DNA of 64,000 nt from an uncultured Oscillospiraceae bacterium. GTDB taxonomy: Bacteria; Bacillota; Clostridia; Oscillospirales; Oscillospiraceae. The DNA is taken from positions 26,199-90,198 of the forward strand of contig CANQSF010000007.1 of NCBI GenBank assembly GCA_947626345.1, given 5' to 3'. The translations under genes were made by a program, and so were the position numbers. The notes beneath the pieces are model-generated. The model worked only from the letters and a program-made list of their open reading frames with translations. It had not been told where the DNA came from and did not search any database. Below are positions 16,795 through 25,048 of this stretch, in pieces (within the stretch, counting starts at the first letter, position 1; each line of letters begins with the position of its first letter).

Positions 16795-17718
16795 ATGAGT
16801 TGGTTTTGGCTTTCTGTCATCGCGCTGCTGTGCTGGAGCGGCTCCGATCTGTTCTCCAAGATCGGCTGCCGGGACCAGGCCGACAGGACCTCCCACCTGA
16901 AGATGGTGGTGGCGGTTGGCGCGGTCATGGGCATCCACGCCGCCGTGGAGGTGTTCGTCCAGGGCGTGAGCATCGACATGCACACCATCATCACCTACCT
17001 GCCGGTGAGCCTTTTGTACATCCTCTCCATGGCCCTGGGCTATCTGGGCCTGCGGTACATCGAGCTGTCCGTCTCCTCCCCCATCTGCAACAGCTCCGGG
17101 GCGCTGGTGGCGGTGCTGACCCTCGTCACGGCGGGGCTGGGCTCCATCTCCGGCCTGCAGCTGGGGGCCACGGCGCTGGTGTGCGTGGGCGTGGTGGGTC
17201 TGGGCTTCGTGGACATGCACGAGGACGACGAGGCTCGGGCCGCCCGCCAGAGCATCTCCAATTATAAATATGCCAAGAGCCTCATCGCCATTTTGCTGCC
17301 GGTGCTGTACTGCGTGCTGGACGCCGCCGGCACCTTTGCCGACAGCCTGGTGCTGGAGACCCTGGACGAGGACAGCGCCAACGTGGCCTATGAGCTGACG
17401 TTCCTGGCCGCGGGGGCGGTGTGCTTCGTCATCCTGATGGCGAAGCGGGAGCGCTTCACCGTGCGCCAGGAGACCCCCAAGTACATCGGCGCCTGCTTCG
17501 AGACCGCCGGCCAGCTGGCCTACATCTACGCCATCGCCGACTCCGAGCACGTGGCCCTGTCCGCGCCCATCATCTCCGGATACTGCCTGGCCAGCGTGAT
17601 CTGGGGCCGCATCTTCCTGAAGGAAAAGCTCAGCTGGAAGCACTATCTGATGATCGGCCTGGCCATCGTGGGCATCGTGCTGCTGGGCCTGTCCGACGGC
17701 CTGACGGGGGACGTGTGA
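16795..17718 (+). CDS. DMT superfamily (EamA-like) permease
   Basis: Integral membrane protein of 307 residues with about ten predicted helices arranged as two halves of five, as in EamA-type transporters. The N-terminal LLCWSGSDLFSK and the C-terminal motif ending in GIVLLGLSDG fit the family. It begins four bases after the PLP enzyme gene, suggesting export or import of a substrate or product of that enzyme, perhaps an amino acid or sulfur metabolite. The transported compound cannot be read from sequence. Confidence 0.8.
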   Translation: MSWFWLSVIALLCWSGSDLFSKIGCRDQADRTSHLKMVVAVGAVMGIHAAVEVFVQGVSIDMHTIITYLPVSLLYILSMALGYLGLRYIELSVSSPICNSSGALVAVLTLVTAGLGSISGLQLGATALVCVGVVGLGFVDMHEDDEARAARQSISNYKYAKSLIAILLPVLYCVLDAAGTFADSLVLETLDEDSANVAYELTFLAAGAVCFVILMAKRERFTVRQETPKYIGACFETAGQLAYIYAIADSEHVALSAPIISGYCLASVIWGRIFLKEKLSWKHYLMIGLAIVGIVLLGLSDGLTGDV

Positions 17719-17772
17719 CACCGGCGGGACACGCCGTGCGCGGCAAAGCGGAAGTCATGGAGGCGTTCTGTT

Positions 17773-18141
17773 ATGGATGTGTGCCAATTCTTGAGTGCTG
17801 TTTTATCGCAGGACAGAGCAGCTTTAAGGGGATATTTCGCTGATGATGCCTATATCAACTGGCATTGTACCAATGAGCGTTTTACCGTTGAGGAATATAT
17901 AAAGGCAAATTGCGACTACCCCGGTGATTGGGATGGGGAAGTGGAAAGGATCGAGCAGGCAGGCGACTTGCTGATCACTGTGACCCGCGTTTTCCCGCGG
18001 GATAAGTCCTCTTCCTTTCATGTCGTTTCGTTCATCCGCATCAACGACGAAAAGATACAGGCGATGGATGAGTATTGGGCCGATGATGGCGACGCCCCGT
18101 TATGGCGGCAGGAAATGAACATCGGTGGACCAATACGATAA
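17773..18141 (+). CDS. SnoaL/NTF2-like small protein
   Basis: Protein of 122 residues with the length and pattern of the SnoaL-like cone fold: an N-terminal helix (CQFLSAVLSQDRAALRGYFADDAYINWH), a central region (FTVEEYIKANCDYPGDWDGEVERI) and three closing strands with many Trp and Phe. Members range from ketosteroid-isomerase-like enzymes to plain binding proteins, so no reaction is proposed. The gene is clearly less GC-rich than its neighbours, a hint of separate origin. A GGAGG lies nine bases before the ATG. It is followed by a cluster of hairpin repeats. Confidence 0.7.
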   Translation: MDVCQFLSAVLSQDRAALRGYFADDAYINWHCTNERFTVEEYIKANCDYPGDWDGEVERIEQAGDLLITVTRVFPRDKSSSFHVVSFIRINDEKIQAMDEYWADDGDAPLWRQEMNIGGPIR

Positions 18142-18143
18142 CT

Positions 18144-18463
18144 TCCCATTCGCCGCGCTGCAGGCCACTGCTTACGGCCCCCTTGTGAAAGGGGGCTGTC
18201 GAGCGAAGCGAGACTGGGGGATTGTAACAGCCCCATTCGCCGCGCCGCAGGCGCACCGCTTACGGCCCCCTTGTGAAAGGGGGCTGGCAGCGCGAAGCGC
18301 TGACTGGGGGATTGTGACAGCCCCGTTCGCCGCGCTGCATGCGCACCGCTTATGGCCCCCTTGTGAAAGGGGGCTGTCGCCGCCGCCAGGCGGTGACTGG
18401 GGGATTGTGACAACCCCTCCGCCTCGCTAACGCTCGGCACCTCCCCTTACACAGGGGAGGCTT
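18144..18463. repeat. tandem array of three two-hairpin elements closed by an inverted copy
   Basis: Three tandem units of about 89 bases (first stems near 18176, 18264 and 18354) share a CCCCCTTGTGAAAGGGGG stem, a variable second stem, a GACTGGGGGATTGT tail and a linker containing TTCGCCGCGC. The second stems differ in sequence (GTCGAGC/GCGAGAC, CAGCGC/GCGCTG, GCCGCC/GGCGGT) but largely keep their pairing. A fourth, inverted copy of the CCTCCCC subtype at 18412-18463 ends in a T run and could terminate transcription. The array fills the 426-base gap between the SnoaL-like gene and the blaI promoter. Confidence 0.85.
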
Positions 18464-18483
18464 TTTTATGAACTTTTTCCCAA

Positions 18484-18551
18484 ACTACTCCAATAGTGTT
18501 GACAACGCCGCACTATTGTGGTAGTGTATAGATACAAACTATTGCAATAGT
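18484..18551 (+). promoter_or_regulatory. promoter with three BlaI-type operators
   Basis: Three 14-base palindromes lie at 18484-18497 (ACTACTCCAATAGT), 18512-18525 (ACTATTGTGGTAGT) and 18538-18551 (ACTATTGCAATAGT, perfect). A TTGACA -35 (18499-18504) sits between the first two. The -10 is either TAGTGT (17 bases on) or TATAGA (22 bases on). Occupied operators would cover the promoter, consistent with repression by the adjacent BlaI protein. Confidence 0.8.
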
Positions 18552-18567
18552 GTGAAAGGAAGACGCC

Positions 18568-18921
18568 ATGAAGCTGTACGACTCGGAGCTGAAGGTGATG
18601 GACGTGCTGTGGCGGCAGGGGGACACCACCGCCAAGCAGATCAGCAACATCCTGGCGGACACCGTCGGCTGGAACATGAACACCACCTACACCGTCATCA
18701 AAAAGTGCGTGGCCAAGGGGGCCATCCGGCGCTCGGAGCCGGGCTTTCTCTGCCACGCCCTCATCAGCAAGCAGGCCGTCCAAGCCTCGGAGACCAGCGA
18801 GCTGGTGGCGAAGCTGTTCGACGGCTCGGCGGAGGCCCTGTGCGCCTCCCTGCTGGAGGGCAACGCCCTGAGCAGAGAGCAGATCGACCGGCTGCGGGCC
18901 TGGATCGACCGGCAGGAGTGA
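18568..18921 (+). CDS. BlaI/MecI/CopY-family transcriptional repressor
   Basis: Dimeric winged-helix repressor of 117 residues. The N-terminal domain (LKVMDVLWRQGDTTAKQISNIL ... NTTYTVIKKCVAKGAI) carries the family helix-turn-helix. The C-terminal helical region from about residue 75 is the dimerisation part, where BlaI and MecI are cut when the sensor is triggered. It is preceded by three palindromic operators, so it probably represses its own operon. The sensor protease gene starts three bases after its stop. Confidence 0.93.
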   Translation: MKLYDSELKVMDVLWRQGDTTAKQISNILADTVGWNMNTTYTVIKKCVAKGAIRRSEPGFLCHALISKQAVQASETSELVAKLFDGSAEALCASLLEGNALSREQIDRLRAWIDRQE

Positions 18922-18924
18922 GCT

Positions 18925-21174
18925 ATGAGCCTGCTGGAAATGAGCCTGGCCGGCGGCCTCATCATCCTGGCGGCGGCCCTGCTGCGGGCCGTTGGCCGGG
19001 ACCGGCTGCCCGTGGGCATGTTCGAGGCCCTGTGGGCCATGGCGTGGCTGCGGCTGATGGTGCCGGTGCGCCTGCCCTTCCGGTGGAGCGCCTGGACCCT
19101 GATCCGCCGGGCCATGTCCCACACCGCCGGACCCGCTCCCGTCCCCGCCGCCGTCGCGGCCCCGGGCCAAGCGGCGTCCCATGCAGTTGACATAATCCAC
19201 TACATCCCCGCGGCCGCCGATATGGGGAGGCCCTTCCCCACCGCCACGGTGCTGTGGCTGGCGGGCGCGGCGCTGTGTGCCGGGGTGCTCCTGATCGGCT
19301 ATGTCCGCGCCTGCCGCCGGTTCCGCCGGGCGGAGGCGGTGGATAACGATTATGTAAATCAATTCCTGGCTGCCCACCCACTCCGCCGGCATGTGTCGGT
19401 GCGGGCCACGGACCTGGCGGGGACGCCCCTGACCTACGGCATCCTCCGGCCCGTCATCCTGCTGCCCCGGTCTATGAATGCCCTGACCGGGCCGGCGGCG
19501 GAGTATGCGCTGGCCCACGAGCAGGCCCACATCCGCCGGCTGGACACGGCCCGGAAGCTGGCCCTGGCGGCGGCGCTGTGCCTGCACTGGTTCAACCCGC
19601 TGGTGTGGCTGATGCGGGCGCTGGCCTGCCGGGACATGGAGCGGGCCTGCGACCGGGCGGTGGTGGCCGCCTTCGGCCCTGGGTCCCGGCGGGCGTATGC
19701 CTGCGCCCTGCTGGACATGGAGGAGCGCCGGGCGGGCCTGTCGGCCCTGACCAGCGGTTTTTCCAAAAACGCCATCGAAGAAAGGATACATTCTATCATG
19801 AAGATACGACCCAAGTCATTTTTGAGCGTTCTGCTGGCCCTTGTCCTGGTGCTGGGCATAGGCGGCCTCTTCGCCACCGCCGCGCCGGAGCCGGAGACCG
19901 ACGACGCCCTGCCCGGCGTGATCACCGGCGACGTGGTCCAGTCCACAGACGGGACCGTGTATTTGTTCACCCCTGAGGGAAAGACGGTGAGCATGACCCA
20001 GCAGGAGTATGAGCAGCTGTTGAAGCCCGCAAAGGTGGAGTGGTGGACCGCCGAGGAGTACGCCGAATGGCTGGAGCAGGAGAAGAAGGACCTGCAGGAC
20101 TGCCTGGGCCAGCGGGCCTGGACCAACGGCGACGGCTGGTTCACCTGGACCCAGGAGAAGATCGACGAGACCATCGAGATGTATGAGCAGATCCTGGAGC
20201 AGATCGAAAACGGCTTTCTGGTGTCCAGATCCGTGGACGGCTCCACCGACGTATCCCTGATGCAGGGCACCGGGGACCCGGTCCCGGAGAGCGACAGCCG
20301 GGTGAGCATCGTCCCGGGCGACAGCGTCACCTACAGCTTCAACGGCGGCGAGGGCGTGGCCCTGACGGAGGCGCAGCTGGACGCGCTCAAGACCCTGCTG
20401 GCCGACCAGGAGGTGGCGAACGCCATGAACGTCGCGGTGGACGAGGAGCTCTACCGGGTGATGTACATGATGCCCGAGGGCCGGCAGGAGGAGCTGGACG
20501 CCCTGGACGAGGTCCTGGAGCCCTATCTCCCCTTCCGGGTGTGGCGCAGCTATGACCCCACCAGCGACGAGATCTCGCTGACCTGGACCGACGCTGACGG
20601 GCGGGAATACCCGGTCCGGGGCCTGTGGGACGAGACGGCGGGCATATGGATCACGCCCCACGCCGGGGACGGCTGGCCCGAGGACGCCATCGAGCTGATC
20701 GCCGTGTATAAGGACGGCGAGCTGGCCGGCCTGCGCCCGGCCACCGAGGAGGAGCAGCTCCAGTGGGACATCCTGCGCCGGGAGAACGCCCGGGCGCGGG
20801 AGATCGCCCTGCCGCTGGCGGGGGCCGACGGCACGGTCACCGTCCCGCCTGATGAGAGCTGCGTGGAATTCTTCGCCCAGTCCGACAGCATCTCCTACGG
20901 CCAGCTGGATGCGGGCGGGAGCGTCCTGGTGAGCCAGGTGACCGCCGCCTTGGGCAACGCCGTGTCGGTGGGCGTCCAGACCCGGACGGACGCCGCGGTC
21001 ACCGTGTCCCTGGAGCGCGAGGACGGCTCCGGCACGAGCAGGCCCATTCAGCTGCAGGCCGGCCAGATGCAGGCCGTCAGCCTCTATCCGGGCCAGGCCG
21101 GGAGCTATGAGCTGTGCCTTACAAACGACGGCGAGGATCCCGTGGAATATATCGTCAGCTACGTCGTGAGCTGA
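18925..21174 (+). CDS. M56/BlaR1-family membrane metalloprotease with an unusual extracellular domain
   Basis: Sensor-transducer of 749 residues. The N-terminal 320 residues hold four or so membrane helices and the zinc motif HEQAHIRRLD (about residues 197-206), the M56 protease that inactivates BlaI-type repressors. A further hydrophobic segment (FLSVLLALVLVLGIGGLFATA, about residues 295-315) leads into an outside region of roughly 430 residues. I see no SxxK/SxN/KTG penicillin-binding transpeptidase signature there; instead it contains an acidic Trp-rich helical part and, at the C-terminus, beta-rich segments. The signal sensed is therefore unknown and need not be a beta-lactam. Forms an operon with blaI. 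Confidence 0.85.
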   Translation: MSLLEMSLAGGLIILAAALLRAVGRDRLPVGMFEALWAMAWLRLMVPVRLPFRWSAWTLIRRAMSHTAGPAPVPAAVAAPGQAASHAVDIIHYIPAAADMGRPFPTATVLWLAGAALCAGVLLIGYVRACRRFRRAEAVDNDYVNQFLAAHPLRRHVSVRATDLAGTPLTYGILRPVILLPRSMNALTGPAAEYALAHEQAHIRRLDTARKLALAAALCLHWFNPLVWLMRALACRDMERACDRAVVAAFGPGSRRAYACALLDMEERRAGLSALTSGFSKNAIEERIHSIMKIRPKSFLSVLLALVLVLGIGGLFATAAPEPETDDALPGVITGDVVQSTDGTVYLFTPEGKTVSMTQQEYEQLLKPAKVEWWTAEEYAEWLEQEKKDLQDCLGQRAWTNGDGWFTWTQEKIDETIEMYEQILEQIENGFLVSRSVDGSTDVSLMQGTGDPVPESDSRVSIVPGDSVTYSFNGGEGVALTEAQLDALKTLLADQEVANAMNVAVDEELYRVMYMMPEGRQEELDALDEVLEPYLPFRVWRSYDPTSDEISLTWTDADGREYPVRGLWDETAGIWITPHAGDGWPEDAIELIAVYKDGELAGLRPATEEEQLQWDILRRENARAREIALPLAGADGTVTVPPDESCVEFFAQSDSISYGQLDAGGSVLVSQVTAALGNAVSVGVQTRTDAAVTVSLEREDGSGTSRPIQLQAGQMQAVSLYPGQAGSYELCLTNDGEDPVEYIVSYVVS

Positions 21175-21190
21175 GCCGGCATATAATATG

Positions 21191-21223
21191 CCGCCGGAGG
21201 CAGACGCCTCCGGCGGTCTTTTT
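21191..21223 (+). terminator. terminator after the M56 sensor gene
   Basis: CCGCCGGAGGC/GCCTCCGGCGG hairpin followed by TCTTTTT, 17 bases after the stop. The convergent amt gene ends just beyond. Confidence 0.85.
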
Positions 21224-21243
21224 ATGCGATATGGCAGCCGTTT

Positions 21244-22989
21244 TCAGTACTGCTCCACATCCTGGAGCGCGTCGTAGCCCTCCTCGCCGGTGCGGACCTT
21301 CACCACGTTCTCCACGTCGTAGACGAAGATCTTGCCGTCGCCGATGTGGCCGGTGTACAGCACCTTCTTGGCCGTCTCGATGACCGTGCGCACGGGGATC
21401 TTGCTGACCACGATCTCCACCTGGATGCGGGGCAGCAGGGTGATGTCCTGCACCACGCCCCGGTAGTACTCCGGCTTTCCCTTCTGCACGCCGCAGCCCA
21501 TCACGTTGGTCACCGTCATGCCGGTGACGCCGATGTCCAACATGGCCGCCTTCAGGGCCTCGAACTTCTCCATGTGCAGCAATATGGTCACGTTGGTCAT
21601 CTTCACCGCCCCGTCGGAGGCCACCGTCTTGGGCGAGCGCACCTGCACGGGCACCGCCTCGTCCACCGGCGCGGCGGGCACGTCGCCGGGCAGGCTCTCT
21701 CCTGCCGGCTCCATCGCCTGCATGCCCAGGGCGGGCATGAAGTCCGCGTAGGCGCTCACCAGGCCGTGCTCCGTCACGTCCAGGCCCAGCAGCTCCTCCT
21801 CCGGCTTGACCCGCAAGCCGATGGTGGCCTTGATGAGCAGGAAGAACGCCGTGATGGTCACCGCCGTCCAGCCGATCACCGCCGCGATGCCGAGGATCTG
21901 CACCCCCAGCAGGTGCAGCCCGCCGCCGTAGAAAAGCCCGGTCAGGGTGTCGTTGCCGGGGGCGGAGGTGGTGGCGAAAAGGCCCACGGCGATGCCGCCC
22001 CAGATGCCATTGAGGCAGTGCACCGCCACGGCGCCCACCGGGTCGTCCACCCGCAGCTTGTTATCCAGAAACCACACCCCGAACACCACCAGCAGCCCGG
22101 ACACCGCGCCGATGCAGATGGCCCCGAAGCAGTCGGTCACGTCGCAGGGGGCGGTGATGCCCACCAGGCCCGCCAGGGAGGCGTTCAGGCACATGGACAC
22201 ATCCGGCTTGCCGTATTTGAGCCACGTGAAGATCATGCACACCGTGGTGGCTACAGCCGGGGACACGGTGGTGGTCAGAAACACGCTGCCCAGCTGCTCC
22301 ACGCTGGTGCAGGCCGCGCCGTTGAAGCCGTACCAGCCCAGCCACAGGATGAACACGCCCAGCTCCCCCAGGGGGATGTTGTGGCCAGGGAAGGCGTTGA
22401 CCTTCACGATCTTCCCCTTGGCGTCCTTCGTGAACTTGCCGATGCGGGGCCCCACCAGGGCCGCGCCGATGAAGGCGCACACACCGCCCACCATGTGGAT
22501 GGCCACGGACCCGGCGAAGTCGTGGAAACCCAGCTGCGCTAGCCAGCCGCCGCCCCAGATCCAGTGGGCCTCGATGGGGTAAATGAGCGCCGAGATGACG
22601 CCGGAGTAGATGCAGTAGGACAGAAACTTCGTCCGCTCCGCCATGGCCCCGGACACGATGGTGGCCGTGGTGGCGCAGAACACCAGGTTGAACACGAAGT
22701 TCGACCAGTCGAAGCCCTCGTAGGCCGTGAAGATGTCGAATCCCGGCTTGCCGATGAAGCCCAGCACGTCCTCCCCCAGCAGCAGGCTGAAGCCGATGAG
22801 GATGAACACGCATGTGCCGATGCAGAAGTCCATCAGGTTCTTCATCAGGATGTTGCCGGCGTTCTTCGCCCGGGCGAAGCCGCTCTCCACCATGGCAAAG
22901 CCCGCCTGCATCCAGAACACCAGCGCCGCGCCGATCAAAAACCACACGGCAAATATCTCGCCGGACAGGCTCTCCAGTAACTCTTCCAT
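21244..22989 (-). CDS. amt: ammonium transporter fused to a P-II (GlnB/GlnK) regulatory domain
   Basis: Residues 1 to about 405 form an Amt channel with about eleven helices (MVESGFARAKNAGNILMKN, GAVAVHCLNGIWGG and the conserved His pair region). A linker rich in Pro and Ala (about 430-465) leads to a complete P-II domain (VKMTNVTILLHMEKFEALK ... GCGVQKGKPEYYRG ... GDGKIFVYDVENVVKVRTGEEG), about 110 residues. P-II proteins normally bind separately to Amt and block it when nitrogen is plentiful; here the regulator is tethered. The T-loop has the YYRG sequence but its uridylylation status is unknown. The gene stands alone with its own promoter and a leader hairpin. Confidence 0.95.
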   Translation of the reverse strand: MEELLESLSGEIFAVWFLIGAALVFWMQAGFAMVESGFARAKNAGNILMKNLMDFCIGTCVFILIGFSLLLGEDVLGFIGKPGFDIFTAYEGFDWSNFVFNLVFCATTATIVSGAMAERTKFLSYCIYSGVISALIYPIEAHWIWGGGWLAQLGFHDFAGSVAIHMVGGVCAFIGAALVGPRIGKFTKDAKGKIVKVNAFPGHNIPLGELGVFILWLGWYGFNGAACTSVEQLGSVFLTTTVSPAVATTVCMIFTWLKYGKPDVSMCLNASLAGLVGITAPCDVTDCFGAICIGAVSGLLVVFGVWFLDNKLRVDDPVGAVAVHCLNGIWGGIAVGLFATTSAPGNDTLTGLFYGGGLHLLGVQILGIAAVIGWTAVTITAFFLLIKATIGLRVKPEEELLGLDVTEHGLVSAYADFMPALGMQAMEPAGESLPGDVPAAPVDEAVPVQVRSPKTVASDGAVKMTNVTILLHMEKFEALKAAMLDIGVTGMTVTNVMGCGVQKGKPEYYRGVVQDITLLPRIQVEIVVSKIPVRTVIETAKKVLYTGHIGDGKIFVYDVENVVKVRTGEEGYDALQDVEQY

Positions 22990-23013
22990 TTTTCCTTCCT
23001 CCTATCATAGATC

Positions 23014-23063
23014 AAAAAAGCGGCAGGGACGCCCTGACTTCTTAAGTCACGACGTCCTTGCCG
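23014..23063 (-). terminator. hairpin plus T run in the amt leader (putative attenuator)
   Basis: Read on the minus strand, a stem CGGCAAGGACG/CGTCCCTGCCG with an inner stem TGACTT/AAGTCA and a three-base loop is followed by CTTTTTT. It begins only about seven bases after the predicted transcription start and ends about 24 bases before the amt ATG, so it would stop transcription ahead of the gene unless disrupted. Confidence 0.65.
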
Positions 23064-23076
23064 TTTCATGGTACGC

Positions 23077-23105
23077 ATGATAAACCCGGAAGGTTAGATT
23101 GTCAA
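23077..23105 (-). promoter_or_regulatory. sigma-A promoter of amt
   Basis: On the minus strand TTGACA (23100-23105), 17 bases, TATCAT (23077-23082). The predicted start, near 23070, leaves a leader of about 80 bases. The remaining bases up to 23236 are AT-rich, with nothing else I recognise. Confidence 0.75.
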
Positions 23106-23236
23106 GGCACAATGCTCAATTTTTCGCCTTGATTTTGTGCATTTTGTCACATTTCATAGACTTTCCCGGTGTGCCTCGTCCGTATTTTATGAGTTTTTCA
23201 TATGGATAATATTAGAATATTTTATGCATTCGCCTC

Positions 23237-24727
23237 TCACGCGATGCGGCGGTGGGGATGGGCGGCATCCGGGCGGCGGTCCCGGTGGCGGTGCAGCTGG
23301 ATCGGATCGACGTACCAGCGCGCCCGGCCATGGATGCGCACCGGCTCCCGTTTGCGGAGGGTCTCCTGGCGCTGGAACCGCTCCCGGCGGCGGTACAGCC
23401 GCCGGATGCACACCAGGCAGGCGGGGATCAGAAACAGATCCGCGCAGGTCCAGGCCGCCGGCGAGGCGAAGCACACCGCGGTGAACCCGAAGGCCGGCAC
23501 CAGCAGCCAGCCCATCGCCATCCGGACCACCATCTCCGTGGCCCCGGACAGCACCGCCAGCATGCTGTAGCCCATGCCCTGGATGGCGAAGCGCAGCACG
23601 TTCACCAGCGCCAGCGGGAAGAAGAACAGCGTCTCCGCCCGGATATACTGGCTGACCAGCCGGACGATGACCTCCGCCTCCCCGTCCTGGGCGCTGTCGA
23701 TGAACCACTGGGCGCACCAGGGGGCGAAGGGCATCATGGCCGCTGCCGCCGCCACCGACCAGATCAGTCCCAGCAGCGACGCGGCCTTCACGCCCTTGCT
23801 CAGCCGCTCCAGCTTCCCCGCGCCCACGTTCTGGCCGCAGAAGGTGGCCATGGCGCCGCCCAGGGCGTCGAAGGGGCAGGCCAGCAGGCCGAACAGCTTC
23901 GCCCCTGCCGCCACCGCCGCCACGGTGAGGCTGCCCAGACCGTTGACGGCGGACTGGAGGATGATGGACCCCACGGCGGTGACGGAGTACTGCAGCCCCA
24001 TGGGCAGGCCCATGACGCACAGATCCCGGCACAGCCGTCCGCTGAGCCGCCGCTCGTCCCGGGTCATGCGCAGCACGGGAAAGCGCCGGATCACGGCGGC
24101 CAGGCAGGCCAGGCCCGACACGGCCTGGCTGATCACGGTGGCCAGCGCCGCGCCGGCCACGCCCATGTTCCCGTACAGGATCAGCGTCACGTCCAGGGCG
24201 ATGTTCACCAGCGACGAGAGGGCCAGGAAGATCACCGGGGTCCGGCTGTCCCCCAGGGAGCGGAGCACGCCCGCCAGCAGATTGTAGAGGATCGTGGCGG
24301 GGATGCCCATGAAGATGATGAAGATGTAGCGGTAGGAGTCGGCGTAGATGTCCGCCGGGGTGTCCATCAGGGTGAGGATGCCGCCGCAGGCAAGGCCTGT
24401 CGCCGCCGTCAGCAGCGCGGCGAACACCGCCGCCAGATAGGCCGCGTTGGCGGTGTACCGGCGCATCAGGCTCATCTCCCCCGCCCCCATCTGCCGGGCC
24501 ACGGGGATGGCGAAGCCGGCGCACACGCCGGTGCAGAAGCCGATGATGAGAAAGTTGATGGACCCGGTGGCGCCCACGGACGCCAGCGCCCGGGCCCCCA
24601 GCAGACGGCCCACGATCATGGTGTCTACCATATTGTACATCTGTTGAAAGAGCAGCCCGAACAGCGTGGGGACGGCGAAGCCGATGATCAGCTTCATGGG
24701 ACTGCCGGTCGTCAGATTTTTGGTCAC
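23237..24727 (-). CDS. MATE family efflux transporter
   Basis: Multidrug and toxin extrusion family protein of 496 residues with twelve predicted helices in two homologous halves. The N-terminal segment KLIIGFAVPTLFGLLFQQMYNMVDTMIVGRLLG is characteristic (the helix-1 region with the FQQMYNMVDT signature). Such proteins export cationic drugs or metabolites using Na+ or H+ gradients. The start is a GTG at 24727, preceded by AAGGAGG. The C-terminus is a hydrophilic basic tail of about 50 residues. Substrate unknown. It stands alone between amt and malQ. Confidence 0.92.
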   Translation of the reverse strand: MTKNLTTGSPMKLIIGFAVPTLFGLLFQQMYNMVDTMIVGRLLGARALASVGATGSINFLIIGFCTGVCAGFAIPVARQMGAGEMSLMRRYTANAAYLAAVFAALLTAATGLACGGILTLMDTPADIYADSYRYIFIIFMGIPATILYNLLAGVLRSLGDSRTPVIFLALSSLVNIALDVTLILYGNMGVAGAALATVISQAVSGLACLAAVIRRFPVLRMTRDERRLSGRLCRDLCVMGLPMGLQYSVTAVGSIILQSAVNGLGSLTVAAVAAGAKLFGLLACPFDALGGAMATFCGQNVGAGKLERLSKGVKAASLLGLIWSVAAAAAMMPFAPWCAQWFIDSAQDGEAEVIVRLVSQYIRAETLFFFPLALVNVLRFAIQGMGYSMLAVLSGATEMVVRMAMGWLLVPAFGFTAVCFASPAAWTCADLFLIPACLVCIRRLYRRRERFQRQETLRKREPVRIHGRARWYVDPIQLHRHRDRRPDAAHPHRRIA

Positions 24728-25048
24728 GAAATATGTTTCCTCCTTGGAAAAATGGGATATCTCTCCGCGCCGGGATCGGCCCGCCGCGCCGGCCCGGTCC
24801 GCGGATCAGGGCACATTATAGCCACCGCCGCCGGGGAATTCCAGTCCAAAAATCAATGATTTTCCCCCGCCGCCGCCCGGCCATTTTGAGCAGGTTGGAA
24901 GAACCGGCGGAAAAAACGCACAAAGATCCGGCGTGTATCGTCCCCGGCTTTGGCGGGGATGTCATGTTCCCTTGCATTTTTCGTTGACGCGCCCCCGGAT
25001 TTGGTGTATAGTCACAGCAAGAGACCTACAGAAAGGGGACGAACGCCT
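24728..25048. other. 321-base intergenic region between MATE and malQ
   Basis: Divergent region. The first 200 bases are very GC-rich without a gene or clear promoter for MATE. The last 65 bases hold the malQ promoter and its AAAGGGGA ribosome binding site. Confidence 0.6.
24984..25012 (+). promoter_or_regulatory. sigma-A promoter of malQ
   Basis: TTGACG (24984-24989), 17 bases, TATAGT (25007-25012), 36 bases before the malQ ATG. Confidence 0.75.

Noticed and set aside
18144..18463. CRISPR array
   Set aside because: The tandem units are about 89 bases with internal hairpins and conserved linkers; there are no short identical repeats with unique spacers and no cas genes.
22920..23069. Short frame starting MKRQGRRDLR in the amt leader
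   Set aside because: It spans the leader hairpin, has no ribosome binding site, overlaps amt out of frame, and is better explained by the terminator structure. A leader peptide cannot be wholly excluded.
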